DNA from: Faecalibacterium sp. I3-3-89 | Lineage (GTDB): Bacteria > Bacillota > Clostridia > Oscillospirales > Ruminococcaceae | Assembly: GCF_023347275.1 (NCBI RefSeq) | Contig: NZ_CP094468.1 | Location: 1,798,001 to 1,862,000 of the forward strand | DNA: 64,000 nucleotides | Direction: 5' to 3' | Shown: piece by piece, positions 21,583 to 29,198 of the stretch | Numbering within the stretch: position 1 is the first letter of the stretch | Layout: every line of letters starts with the position of its first letter | Made by a program: the position numbers and the translations under genes | The notes under the pieces: generated by a model | What the model was told of the DNA's origin: nothing | Databases searched by the model: none | Seen by the model: only the letters and a program-made list of their open reading frames with translations

Positions 21583-22479
21583 TCAGGAAATGGCATAGAA
21601 CTGCTTCATAAACGCAAAAAAGTGCGCCGTCTGTTCCGACATAAACTGTGTGGAAGAATACACGATATAGAGTTTCCTCAAGAAAGCCGACTGTTCCAGA
21701 GGAATGATCAACAGCTTTCCAAGCTGTGCATCGTTCTGAACCGTTGCGCGGGAAAGGATGGAGATGCCCATCCCCAGTGTGATGCAGCGGATCAGCGAAG
21801 CGGCATCATCCATCACAGCAATCACATTCAGATCGTCCAGCGAAAGCCCCCGGTTTTTCAGATAATAGAGCGTTTCCTGTTTTGTCCCCGAAGTATCCTC
21901 CCGCAGGAGAAACGGTTCTTTCAGCAGCATGGAAACCGGATCTTTCAATTCCAGACAGGCCTGAAAATGCGGTGTAGCCGGGGCCGCGATCACAAGTTCA
22001 TCCGAAGTGACCGGCAGAAAGCGGCAGGGTGTATCCGAAATTTTCGTGCCGACCAGCCCGATATCGCAGGTTCCATCTGTTACTTTCCGAATAACATCCA
22101 GACTGTCCGAGCAGCTGGTACGGAAGCGGACATCCGGCATTTCCTGATGGTACGCCGACAGCAGTTCCGGCAGAAGATAGAGGGACGGAACGGAGGAAAC
22201 ACCGATGTGCAGCAGCTTCTGATTTTTATCGGAAAGTTCCAGAATCGCTTTCTGCTGGAGATTCAGGATCTCAGCTGCGTAGTTGTAAAGGGTCTGCCCT
22301 GCGGGCGTGACCGACAAACTCTTGGTCGTTCGCTTCAAAAGCTGCGTATGAAGTTCTTTTTCCAGATTGTTGATATGCGAACTGACGGTCGGCTGCGAAA
22401 GATAAAGCTTTTGAGCCGCAAGGGAAAAACTCTGGTATTTTACGGTATACACAAAGGCTTCCAGTTGGCGGATATCCAT
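21583..22479 (-). CDS. LysR-family regulator, selenium-metabolism type
   Basis: 298 aa. N-terminal winged HTH (MDIRQLEAFVYTVKYQSFSL, LYLSQPTVSSHINNLEKEL) and a LysR substrate domain. It is divergent from yedE and the TusA-like and DUF3343 genes, the arrangement of the selenium-metabolism-associated LysR regulators. The inducer is unknown. Its own -35 box overlaps a 15-bp palindrome in the divergent region, so it probably represses itself and activates yedE. Confidence 0.88.
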   Translation of the reverse strand: MDIRQLEAFVYTVKYQSFSLAAQKLYLSQPTVSSHINNLEKELHTQLLKRTTKSLSVTPAGQTLYNYAAEILNLQQKAILELSDKNQKLLHIGVSSVPSLYLLPELLSAYHQEMPDVRFRTSCSDSLDVIRKVTDGTCDIGLVGTKISDTPCRFLPVTSDELVIAAPATPHFQACLELKDPVSMLLKEPFLLREDTSGTKQETLYYLKNRGLSLDDLNVIAVMDDAASLIRCITLGMGISILSRATVQNDAQLGKLLIIPLEQSAFLRKLYIVYSSTQFMSEQTAHFFAFMKQFYAIS

Positions 22480-22518
22480 GCTGCGCTCCTTTTTTGTGCT
22501 GAAAAGGCTTTTTCTTTT

Positions 22519-22548
22519 ATTATAGTTCCGTTCATTGATTATATCAAT
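22519..22548 (-). promoter_or_regulatory. LysR promoter overlapping a LysR-type palindrome
   Basis: Leftward TTGATA (22547-22542), 17 bp, TATAAT (22524-22519). The palindrome ATTGATTATATCAAT (22534-22548) has the T-N11-A form bound by LysR proteins. On the other strand TTCACC-17-TATACT may drive yedE. Confidence 0.7.
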
Positions 22549-22645
22549 AAGTACATACGGATTATCAATAAAATCAATTTCACCTGAAAAATCGTGTGTG
22601 TTATACTGAACTGGTAAAGTTCACCCGCTAAAAAAGGAGGCAATC

Positions 22646-23746
22646 ATGAAATTATTCGACAAAACATGGAAGCTGGCCTTGTCCGGTGTGGTCATCGGAC
22701 TTCTGGTCATGCTTCTGGCCATGTCTGGCAACCCGGCCAACATGGCAATCTGCGTGGCCTGTTTCATCCGCGACGCGGCAGGCGCGCTCAAACTGCACAC
22801 CGCTGCACCCGTTCAGTATTTCCGCCCTGAGATCGTCGGCTTTGTCTGCGGCTCGTTCCTGATTTCCATGGCAACCAAAGAGTATCGCTCTACCGCCGGT
22901 TCTGCGCCGATGGTGCGTTTTCTGCTGGGTGCCGTTATGATGATCGGTGCACTGGTCTTTCTGGGCTGCCCGCTGCGCATGGTGCTACGGATGTCTGCCG
23001 GTGACCTGAATGCGTATGTGGCGCTCATCGGCTTTGCTGGCGGTGTCGCCACTGGCTCCTGCTTTTTGAAAAAAGGCTTTTCTCTGGGAAGAGCCTATGA
23101 AACCAAGTCGCTCAGCGGTGCGGTGCTGCCGGTTCTGCTGGCTGCTCTGCTGGTGATTGGTGTGGCAACGGGCGCTTATGCGGCAAGCACGGAAGGCCCC
23201 GGCAGCAAGCACGCTCCGCTGCTGCTGGCACTGGTGGTCGCATTGGTCATCGGTGCCCTCGCACAGAAAAGCCGTATGTGCTTTGCCGGAAGCATCCGCG
23301 ATGTGATCCTGATGAAGAATTTCGACCTGCTCAGCATTATTGCCGCGCTGTTTGCGGTCATGACCATTTATAATATTGCCACCGGCAATTTCCATCTGAG
23401 CTTCTCCGGCCAGCCCATTGCACATTCGCAACATCTGTGGAACATCCTTGGCATGTACGTTGTCGGTTTTGCAGCGGTATTGGCCGGTGGCTGCCCGCTG
23501 CGTCAGCTGATCCTTGCAGGGCAGGGTTCCTCCGACAGCGCGGTAACGTTCCTCGGTATGCTTCTGGGTGCCGCTTTTGCACACAATTTTAATCTGATCG
23601 GCAGCGCCGCCAAAGCTGCCACAGCGACCGATGCCGCTGTTCCCGGCGGCCCGGCCATGCCTGGCAAGATTGCAGTCATCGTTTGCATTGTACTGTTGTT
23701 TGTGATTGCAGCAACCAACCTGCGCCGTAAAAAAGCGGCAAAGTGA
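22646..23746 (+). CDS. yedE: YedE-family putative selenium (sulfur) transporter
   Basis: 366-aa polytopic membrane protein with about ten helices. YeeE/YedE proteins carry conserved cysteines in short membrane loops: CVACFIRD, FLGCPLRM, GGCPLRQL and MCFAGSIRD are visible here. In selenium-using bacteria this gene travels with a TusA-like protein and a LysR regulator and is thought to import selenium compounds. AAAGGAGG lies 7 nt ahead. It is the first gene of a three-gene operon. Confidence 0.9.
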   Translation: MKLFDKTWKLALSGVVIGLLVMLLAMSGNPANMAICVACFIRDAAGALKLHTAAPVQYFRPEIVGFVCGSFLISMATKEYRSTAGSAPMVRFLLGAVMMIGALVFLGCPLRMVLRMSAGDLNAYVALIGFAGGVATGSCFLKKGFSLGRAYETKSLSGAVLPVLLAALLVIGVATGAYAASTEGPGSKHAPLLLALVVALVIGALAQKSRMCFAGSIRDVILMKNFDLLSIIAALFAVMTIYNIATGNFHLSFSGQPIAHSQHLWNILGMYVVGFAAVLAGGCPLRQLILAGQGSSDSAVTFLGMLLGAAFAHNFNLIGSAAKAATATDAAVPGGPAMPGKIAVIVCIVLLFVIAATNLRRKKAAK

Positions 23747-23767
23747 TCTGAAAAAGGAGAAAGCACA

Positions 23768-23989
23768 ATGGCTAAATTTGTTGAAGTGGACGTTCGCGGC
23801 CTTTCCTGCCCTGAACCGGTGTTGCTGACGATGGATGCGATGGAAGAGCATCCGGGCGAGATGATCCGCGTTCTCGGTGATGAAGCGCACACCCGCAAAA
23901 ACATTGAAAAAATGCTGGAATATGAACACAAGGACGGTCAGACGACCACGCGGGCGGATGGCTGTTTTGAGATCACCTTTCAGGCATAA
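23768..23989 (+). CDS. TusA/YedF-like sulfur (selenium) carrier protein
   Basis: 73 aa, with the CPxP motif of TusA-family carriers (GLSCPEPVLLTMDAMEE) near residue 14. The cysteine would hold a persulfide or perselenide. The gene follows yedE by 21 nt with RBS AAAGGAG, so it likely accepts what YedE imports. Length is normal for the single-domain form. Confidence 0.92.
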   Translation: MAKFVEVDVRGLSCPEPVLLTMDAMEEHPGEMIRVLGDEAHTRKNIEKMLEYEHKDGQTTTRADGCFEITFQA

Positions 23990-23998
23990 CGGCAGCGT

Positions 23999-24235
23999 AT
24001 GAGAGCAAAAAAGCCCTATCAGGTTTTGACATTCTACACTACTTCTGCGGTCATGGAACTGGAAGCCTTTTGCAAACAGAACGGGATTCCCGGCAGGCTG
24101 ATCCCTGTTCCGCGGGAACTTTCTGCTGGCTGCGGGATCGCATGGCGGATGGAACCGGATGCGTACCGGCAGCATTCCGGCCTGCTTGCAGAGTGCCCTG
24201 TTGAAATCGAACAGACCAAAGAAGTTCTGCTATAA
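23999..24235 (+). CDS. DUF3343 protein (putative Se/S carrier-like)
   Basis: 78 aa, MRAKKPYQVLTFYTTSAVME with the family hallmark SAGCGIAWR near residue 42, whose cysteine is the presumed functional residue. DUF3343 genes co-occur with TusA-like and selenium genes. It starts 9 nt after the TusA-like stop. A possible role in passing selenium or sulfur is inferred from context. Confidence 0.88.
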   Translation: MRAKKPYQVLTFYTTSAVMELEAFCKQNGIPGRLIPVPRELSAGCGIAWRMEPDAYRQHSGLLAECPVEIEQTKEVLL

Positions 24236-24242
24236 CAAAATC

Positions 24243-24332
24243 GTCCCCTCCGTGCAGACCCGGATCTCGCTTTCTGGGTATCTGCGCGGAGGGGACTTAT
24301 TGTTTTATCAGAGTTTTGTCGTCCACAGGCCA
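24243..24332. repeat. 90-bp direct repeat, copy B, acting as bidirectional terminator
   Basis: Hairpin GTCCCCTCCG ... CGGAGGGGAC (24243-24296) lies between the convergent DUF3343 and 24308 genes. The repeat continues into the last codons of the 24308 gene. Homologous to 21474-21562. Confidence 0.8.
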
Positions 24333-24487
24333 TGCAGATTGCAGTAGGCATAGACCGCCACCGGTGTCTCGTCGCCCAGCTCAAAAGCCGCTCTGGGTGC
24401 CTCGCGCGGATGGAGATAACGGATGTGGCCGCCCTGCGCCGTTTCCACATAGAGCCACTGGATAACACCGATTATCCTATTTTTCAT
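24308..24487 (-). CDS. Small hypothetical protein
   Basis: 59 aa, MKNRIIGVIQWLYVETAQGG ... ending YAYCNLHGLWTTKL. The start at 24487 follows GGGGGTAA. No known domain; the sequence looks like a compact beta-rich fold. Its last codons and terminator are duplicated at 21474-21562, which implies that another copy of the gene once stood there. Confidence 0.6.
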   Translation of the reverse strand: MKNRIIGVIQWLYVETAQGGHIRYLHPREAPRAAFELGDETPVAVYAYCNLHGLWTTKL

Positions 24488-24562
24488 CTCTGTTACCCCC
24501 TGCAACTTCCGATTTATTGTCACAAGTATAGCATACTGCCACCCGTAAGAAAAGGCACAGAC

Positions 24563-24598
24563 GCAAAAGCCCCTGCGGGCAATTGCTCGCAGGGGCTT
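24563..24598 (-). terminator. Terminator of hsp20 copy 2
   Basis: AAGCCCCTGCG / CGCAGGGGCTT stem with TTTTG on the minus strand. Confidence 0.8.
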
Positions 24599-24635
24599 GG
24601 GTTATGCGCCGGTGTTCCTCACACTGGCATAACGG

Positions 24636-25103
24636 TTATTCAATTTCGATGAGATTGGGGTTTGCAGGCAGAGCCTTCTGCTGCTGGGGTGCAGGCAACT
24701 GGATGTGCAGGATGCCATCCTCGAACTTTGCGTGGATGTCCTCCTTCTTCACGCCCTCGCCCACATAGAAGCTGCGGGCGCAGGTGCCGGAGAAGGTCTC
24801 GCGGCGGATGTAATGACCCTTCTCATCCTTCTCATCATTGCTGTGATTACGGACGGCCTGAATGGTCAGGTAACCGTCGTTCAGTTCCATCTGAACGTCT
24901 TCCTTCTTGCAGCCCGGCAGGTCCACGGCCACATCGTAGCCGTTCTCGGTCTGCTTCACATCGGTCTTCATCATGTTTGCACCGCGCTTACCGAAGGTCT
25001 CGCGCTCTTCACGGTTCATCGCACGCTCCAGCGCACCATCGTTCCAGAACGGATCAAAGAGATCATCAAACAGATTCTCATGGAAAACAGCAGGCATAAA
25101 CAT
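24636..25103 (-). CDS. hsp20: Small heat-shock protein, Hsp20 family (copy 2)
   Basis: 155-aa holdase chaperone, paralogous to the protein at 953-1417 along its entire length, with one extra residue in the FYVGEGVKKED loop. The alpha-crystallin domain spans about residues 42-142. It has the same kind of leader, promoter and CIRCE element as copy 1, so the two copies should be induced together. Most differences are conservative, consistent with two maintained functional copies. Bases 25279-25407 upstream of the promoter hold nothing I can identify. Confidence 0.95.
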   Translation of the reverse strand: MFMPAVFHENLFDDLFDPFWNDGALERAMNREERETFGKRGANMMKTDVKQTENGYDVAVDLPGCKKEDVQMELNDGYLTIQAVRNHSNDEKDEKGHYIRRETFSGTCARSFYVGEGVKKEDIHAKFEDGILHIQLPAPQQQKALPANPNLIEIE

Positions 25104-25235
25104 AAATCATTCCTCCAATCCCGGCGTTCGGGTCGGGTAAAAAATCTTTATGTTGTTCATTCGGAAAGGCTTTCCGGGGAGCCGCTCGATCACCTTGCGG
25201 CTCTCTCTTTTGCCCTTCCTCCTGAGCACGCCACT

Positions 25236-25278
25236 GTTATAGCACCGTTTGTTAGCAGTGTCAAGTGTAGAGCGCTAA
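25236..25278 (-). promoter_or_regulatory. Promoter and CIRCE operator of hsp20 copy 2
   Basis: TTGACA (25264-25259), 17 bp, TATAAC (25241-25236). CIRCE: TTAGCAGTG (25252-25260), 9 nt, GAGCGCTAA (25270-25278). The arrangement is identical to copy 1, with one extra change in the right arm. Confidence 0.88.
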
Positions 25279-25407
25279 AATTCACGGAAAGATAATTTTT
25301 CGATAAATTTTCATGCAATCTTTCGGATTTTCCGTCCTGTATTCATTCTTTTTCTGGTCTTACACAGACCACAGCGTTTTTTCGTTTCTGAACCATCCTG
25401 TTTCGGC

Positions 25408-25444
25408 TTGAACTTCTATGATTATTCTGATAGAATTATCATAG
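25408..25444 (+). promoter_or_regulatory. Toxin-antitoxin promoter and operator
   Basis: TTGAAC (25408-25413), 17 bp, TAGAAT (25431-25436). A 29-bp near-palindrome with ends CTATGAT/ATCATAG (25416-25444) covers the spacer and the -10 box, as expected for autorepression by the antitoxin complex. Confidence 0.82.
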
Positions 25445-25466
25445 AATCATTCAAGGAGGGATGAAT

Positions 25467-25733
25467 ATGATCATTAAATCCTCGACCACTCTTCGCAATG
25501 ATTACGGAGCCATCTCCGATCTGGCGCATCACGAAGCAGAACCGATCTATATCACCAAAAACGGCGAAGGTGATTTGGTCGTTATGAGCATTGAGGCATT
25601 TGAGCAGCGGGAAGAAGCCATCCGGCTTCGCGCAAAGCTGGAAGCCGCCGAGGATGCTCGTCTTTCCGGAGCACCGTCCTACACTCTGGACGAATCCAGA
25701 AAGCGGCTGGAGGCGCTCTATCAACGTGGCTAA
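25467..25733 (+). CDS. Type II antitoxin, Phd/YefM (RelB-like) family
   Basis: 88 aa. The N-terminal DNA-binding domain (SSTTLRNDYGAISDLAHHEA, EPIYITKNGEGDLVVMSIEA) matches Phd/YefM. The C-terminal charged helix would wrap the toxin. ATG 25467 has GGAGGG at good distance; an ATG at 25461 is too close to it. The gene overlaps the toxin start by 8 nt. Confidence 0.88.
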   Translation: MIIKSSTTLRNDYGAISDLAHHEAEPIYITKNGEGDLVVMSIEAFEQREEAIRLRAKLEAAEDARLSGAPSYTLDESRKRLEALYQRG

Positions 25734-26061
25734 ACTGATCATTCTGGAGCCTGCACAGCGTGAACTGGAAGAAATTGCAATTCTTCACATGAATCTTGTA
25801 GGCCCCAATTCAGCCCGCAAAATCACCAACCTGATCTTAGATACCCTTTCCCGTTTGGAATCATTCCCCTTGTCTGGCTCCCTGCCAGAAGACAGAGAAC
25901 TTCTCAAAAACGGTTATCGCTATGTGATTGCAGGAAAGTATATCTGTATTTACCGGCAAATTGCAGATACCGTCTATGTCTATCACATTGCCCATGGTGC
26001 AAGCAACTATCCGCTCTTATTCAAGCGACTTCTGCATGAAGAATCTTCTGCCGACAAATAA
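25726..26061 (+). CDS. Type II toxin, RelE/ParE family
   Basis: 111 aa from GTG. It has the RelE/ParE plan: IILEPAQRELEEIAILHMNL, RLESFPLSGSLPED, GYRYVIAGKYICIYRQIADT, VYVYHIAHG. RelE members cleave mRNA on the ribosome and ParE members poison gyrase; the sequence does not decide between them. Translational coupling to the antitoxin and the shared autoregulated promoter fit a working module. Confidence 0.85.
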   Translation: MAKLIILEPAQRELEEIAILHMNLVGPNSARKITNLILDTLSRLESFPLSGSLPEDRELLKNGYRYVIAGKYICIYRQIADTVYVYHIAHGASNYPLLFKRLLHEESSADK

Positions 26062-26066
26062 TTTTT

Positions 26067-26099
26067 CCCATCCACATAACGTGTGGATGGGATTTTTTG
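26067..26099 (+). terminator. Terminator of the toxin-antitoxin operon
   Basis: Perfect 10-bp stem CCCATCCACA / TGTGGATGGG followed by ATTTTTTG. Confidence 0.88.
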
Positions 26100-26127
26100 T
26101 TTATGAGTCTCTCGGAAAAAGGCGTTC

Positions 26128-26805
26128 TCACCCTTCCATCTTCTGGATCACCGCGCCCAGCCAGCGGCACAGGGTCTCCCCGGCCCGATTGGCGATCTCC
26201 AGCACGCGGGCGTGGCTGTGCTTCACAGTCTGGATGCCGGTAGCCATATTCGTGATACAGCTGACGGCCAGCACCTTCATCCCCAGATAATTGCAGACCA
26301 TGGTTTCCGGCACGGTGCTCATGCTCACAGCATCGGCACCCACGCCCGCAAAGGCACGGATCTCGGCGGCCGTTTCGTAGCATGGCCCCATGAAGCCCAG
26401 ATAAACGCCCTCTTGATAGAAAATGCCCAGCTCGTCGGCGGTCTGTTTGGCGAGATTCCGCAGTTCCAGACTGTACGGCTCGGTCATGTCCGGGAAACGC
26501 GGGCCGAAGCGCTCGTCGTTGGGGCCGATGAGCGGGTTCGTACCCATCATGTTGATGAAGTCGGTGAGGAGCATCAGGGTGCCCGGCGCAAACTCCCGGT
26601 TGATGCCGCCGCAGGCGTTGGTCAACACCACCTTTTCCACGCCCAACAGCTTGAACACATTGAACGGGTAGCAGACTTCCTTCATGGAGTAGCCCTCATA
26701 GAAATGGAAGCGGCTTTCCATGGCGTAGACTTCCGTGTCCCCCAGCTTGCCAGCCAACAATGCACCTTTGTGTCCTGCCACCGTGGATACCGGGAAGTTG
26801 GGGAT
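26128..26805 (-). pseudogene. Purine nucleoside phosphorylase copy 2, 5'-truncated
   Basis: Matches PNP copy 1 from IPNFPVSTVAGHKG to the C-terminus, about 226 of 274 residues, with few changes. The first 48 residues, including the phosphate loop GSGLG, the RBS and the promoter are missing. Similarity to copy 1 stops at GGGATAT (26801-26807), and the ATG of the opposite-strand hydrolase begins there. The open frame continues backwards through the hydrolase antisense strand, but that extension has no PNP similarity. Confidence 0.88.
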
Positions 26806-27546
26806 ATGAACCAGAAGAAAAAATCGTTTCCCCGCAGAGTTTTTCTCTGCCTGCTGGCCATTTTGCTGGCCGTCTGCATCGCATTCGGCATTTACGTCAG
26901 CGACTACTACCACACAGACCCCGCCGCCGAGGATGCACTGGTGTCGGACCGCTTCGTGAGCGTCACCGAGCAGAACGGCAACTGGGTCTTTGCGCCGGAA
27001 TCTCCCACCGCCGGGCTGATCTTCTATCCGGGCGGCAAGGTGGAAAACACCGCCTATGCTCCCCTCCTGCACGACCTTGCCGAGGACGGCATTCTGTGCG
27101 TGCTGGTAAAGATGCCCTGCAATCTGGCCGTACTGGACATGAACGCGGCGGACAGCATCCCGGAACGCTTTTCCGAAGTCACAGACTGGTACATCGGTGG
27201 GCACTCGCTGGGCGGAGCCATGGCGGCAAGCTATGCGGCCAAGCACACCGATGAACTGGACGGTCTGGTGCTTCTGGCCGCTTACTCCACCGCCGACCTG
27301 ACCGACAGCGGCCTGCGAGTTTATTCCACTTACGGCAGCGAGGATGGCGTGCTGAACCGTGAGAAGTACGAGGCAGACCGCGCAAATCTCCCACAGGACA
27401 CCACCGAAACTGTCATTGACGGCGGCTGTCATGCCGGGTTCGGCAGTTACAGTGCACAGAAGGGCGATGGCACACCCACCATCTCTGCCGAGGAACAACA
27501 GCGGCAGACGGCGGACGCGCTGGCGGCGTGGATGAATCTTCAATAA
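26806..27546 (+). CDS. Exported or membrane-anchored alpha/beta hydrolase
   Basis: 246 aa. Signal anchor (KKKSFPRRVFLCLLAILLAV...) in residues 3-28, then an alpha/beta hydrolase fold: GLIFYPGGKVENTAYAPLLH (oxyanion side), the nucleophile elbow GGHSLGGAMA near residue 129, a charge-relay candidate in the segment YSTYGSEDGV, and the catalytic His region DGGCHAGFGSY. It resembles the alpha/beta hydrolase_5 group. Substrate unknown. The start abuts the truncated PNP copy and no clear promoter is left, so expression may depend on a fortuitous promoter. Confidence 0.85.
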   Translation: MNQKKKSFPRRVFLCLLAILLAVCIAFGIYVSDYYHTDPAAEDALVSDRFVSVTEQNGNWVFAPESPTAGLIFYPGGKVENTAYAPLLHDLAEDGILCVLVKMPCNLAVLDMNAADSIPERFSEVTDWYIGGHSLGGAMAASYAAKHTDELDGLVLLAAYSTADLTDSGLRVYSTYGSEDGVLNREKYEADRANLPQDTTETVIDGGCHAGFGSYSAQKGDGTPTISAEEQQRQTADALAAWMNLQ

Positions 27547-27557
27547 AAAGCAAAATA

Positions 27558-27605
27558 TCCCGACCATTTTCCTGTATGTCACAGGAGAATGGCCGGGACT
27601 ATTTT
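27558..27605. terminator. Terminator between hydrolase and PTH2-like gene
   Basis: Long stem TCCCG-CCATT-TCCTGT with near-perfect complement and 5-nt loop, followed by CTATTTTTATT. Confidence 0.82.
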
Positions 27606-27626
27606 TATTATTCCGCGAACCAGCAC

Positions 27627-28079
27627 TCAATACAAATGGAACTTATGGCTGATCTGGTGTGCAATTTCATCCGGCAGCGGGCGGAAACCGATGCAGGTCA
27701 GGGTCATGCCTTCTCCGTTTTCATCAAATTCTTCCGGCTCCAGCTCGGTGTGGCAGGCATCCCGGATAAGGAAGAAGTCTTTGTTTTCCACAAGGCCCAA
27801 TTTCTCGGCAATTGTCTTTGCTTTCAGCAGTTGATTGCGGTTCTTTGCTCCGCAGATAGTTTTGGTAAAAGAGCCATCGAACCATTCTTCATAGGTTGCT
27901 TTCTCCAACATGATTTCTGCCCGATAGCCGGTAATTTCTCCGTTTTTCTCAATGGGTTCCACGCCCTGTCCCATGCCGATGGGGTCGGTGAGGAATGCCA
28001 GCGAAGCATGGCAGCACTGCGCCGCCAGCTTACCGGGAGACATCTGCAGATCTTTTCGTGCAATGATGAGTTGACGCAT
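27627..28079 (-). CDS. PTH2-like aminoacyl-tRNA hydrolase
   Basis: 150 aa. MRQLIIARKDLQMSPGKLAA-QCCHASLAFL matches the PTH2 fold (V/I-x-R-x-DL-x-M-x-x-GK-x-AAQ-x-x-HA). PTH2 enzymes release peptides from peptidyl-tRNA. It is longer than archaeal PTH2 by an insertion in the middle, so substrate specificity may differ. It starts 12 nt from the pentapeptide gene on the same strand and is probably co-transcribed. Confidence 0.75.
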   Translation of the reverse strand: MRQLIIARKDLQMSPGKLAAQCCHASLAFLTDPIGMGQGVEPIEKNGEITGYRAEIMLEKATYEEWFDGSFTKTICGAKNRNQLLKAKTIAEKLGLVENKDFFLIRDACHTELEPEEFDENGEGMTLTCIGFRPLPDEIAHQISHKFHLY

Positions 28080-28091
28080 TTTTTCTCCTTC

Positions 28092-28679
28092 TTACGACAG
28101 CTTGATCTTCAAATCTGCCAACAGATTCACCGCTTCCGGCAGGGAAAATTTCGCATCCTTCAGGCGGCTGCCCAGAATGTCCACCTTATAACCGGCGGCA
28201 TCCCGGAAATCCGCCTTGCGCAGGTCACACTGGTAGAATTCCGTTTCGTGAAGTTCCACGCCCTTGAAATTCGCCAACTGCATCTCGCATTTGGCAAACA
28301 TAGAGCCGACGATCTCGTTTCCGTCTGAAAAGTTGAAGCGGTTGAAGTTCATTTCGGTGAAGGTGTTATATTTCAGACTGCACTCTTTCAGCGTATGGAT
28401 GGGGTCCGGGAAGGCACCGTTGGACATCAGCGGTGCCCACTCAATTTCATTCAGGCAGCAGTCCTCAAAATCCAGCGACTGCACCGAAGAATGAGTGCTG
28501 CGCAGACCTGTGATCTCACACCGCACGAATTTGCACTCATTCAGCGTGGTATGATCCAGTTCGCATTTGGTAAAGGAGCAATCCACAAACACGCAGTCGG
28601 TAAAGTCGCAATCCTCAAAAGTCTCCTCGGTGAACGACAGGTCAGCAAACCGTTCACCTTCACAATAACGCTCTGTCAT
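28092..28679 (-). CDS. Pentapeptide-repeat protein
   Basis: 195 aa with A(D/N)LxX-type repeats over most of its length: DLSFTEETFEDCDFTDCVFV, DCSFTKCELDHTTLNECKFV, NFKGVELHETEFYQCDLRKA, DFRDAAGY. It forms a right-handed quadrilateral helix. Some such proteins protect gyrase (Qnr-like), most have no known role. GGAGAATTTT precedes the ATG. Confidence 0.85.
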   Translation of the reverse strand: MTERYCEGERFADLSFTEETFEDCDFTDCVFVDCSFTKCELDHTTLNECKFVRCEITGLRSTHSSVQSLDFEDCCLNEIEWAPLMSNGAFPDPIHTLKECSLKYNTFTEMNFNRFNFSDGNEIVGSMFAKCEMQLANFKGVELHETEFYQCDLRKADFRDAAGYKVDILGSRLKDAKFSLPEAVNLLADLKIKLS

Positions 28680-28691
28680 AAAATTCTCCTG

Positions 28692-29141
28692 TCAGCGCAG
28701 TTCTTCCAGCAGAGCCGTGCAGCCTTCCAGCACATCCTGCCAGGTAGCCTCAAAATCCCCGGTATACCATGGGTCGGCCACATCGCCGGGGCGACGGGTA
28801 TGATCCATCAGCAGAGACACTTTATGCTCCGGGTCGCCGCCCACAAAGCGCGCCATATTGCGCAGGTTGTTGTGATCCATGGCGATCAGATAATCGTAGG
28901 TTTCGTAATCCCGCCGGGTCATCTGCCGGGCGGTTTTACCCTCGCAGGAGATGCCGTGCTCGGCCAGCTTCCGCCGGGCGGGCGGATAGACCGGGTTGCC
29001 GATCTCCTCGGTACTAGTGGCCGCGGATGCGATTTCAAATTTATCAGAAAGCCCGGCTTTGGCCACAAGGTCTTTCATTACAAATTCGGCCATTGGGCTG
29101 CGGCAAATGTTCCCATGGCAGATGAAAAGCACTTTCGTCAT
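28692..29141 (-). CDS. Low-molecular-weight protein-tyrosine phosphatase
   Basis: 149 aa. The P-loop CHGNICRS (C-x5-R) at residues 9-16 and the general-acid loop DPWYTGDFEATW near residue 118 are intact. It dephosphorylates phosphotyrosine or small phosphorylated substrates in the cytosol. It lies in a leftward run with HAD and pentapeptide genes. Confidence 0.92.
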   Translation of the reverse strand: MTKVLFICHGNICRSPMAEFVMKDLVAKAGLSDKFEIASAATSTEEIGNPVYPPARRKLAEHGISCEGKTARQMTRRDYETYDYLIAMDHNNLRNMARFVGGDPEHKVSLLMDHTRRPGDVADPWYTGDFEATWQDVLEGCTALLEELR

Positions 29142-29198
29142 GTCAAAATATTCCCTTATATCGTATCATTTTGAATTTTGCACACATGCGTGCAAAAT

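Noticed and set aside
26212..27546. 444-codon frame ending with the hydrolase.
   Set aside because: The first 198 codons are antisense to the PNP remnant; the hydrolase proper begins at 26806 with its signal anchor.
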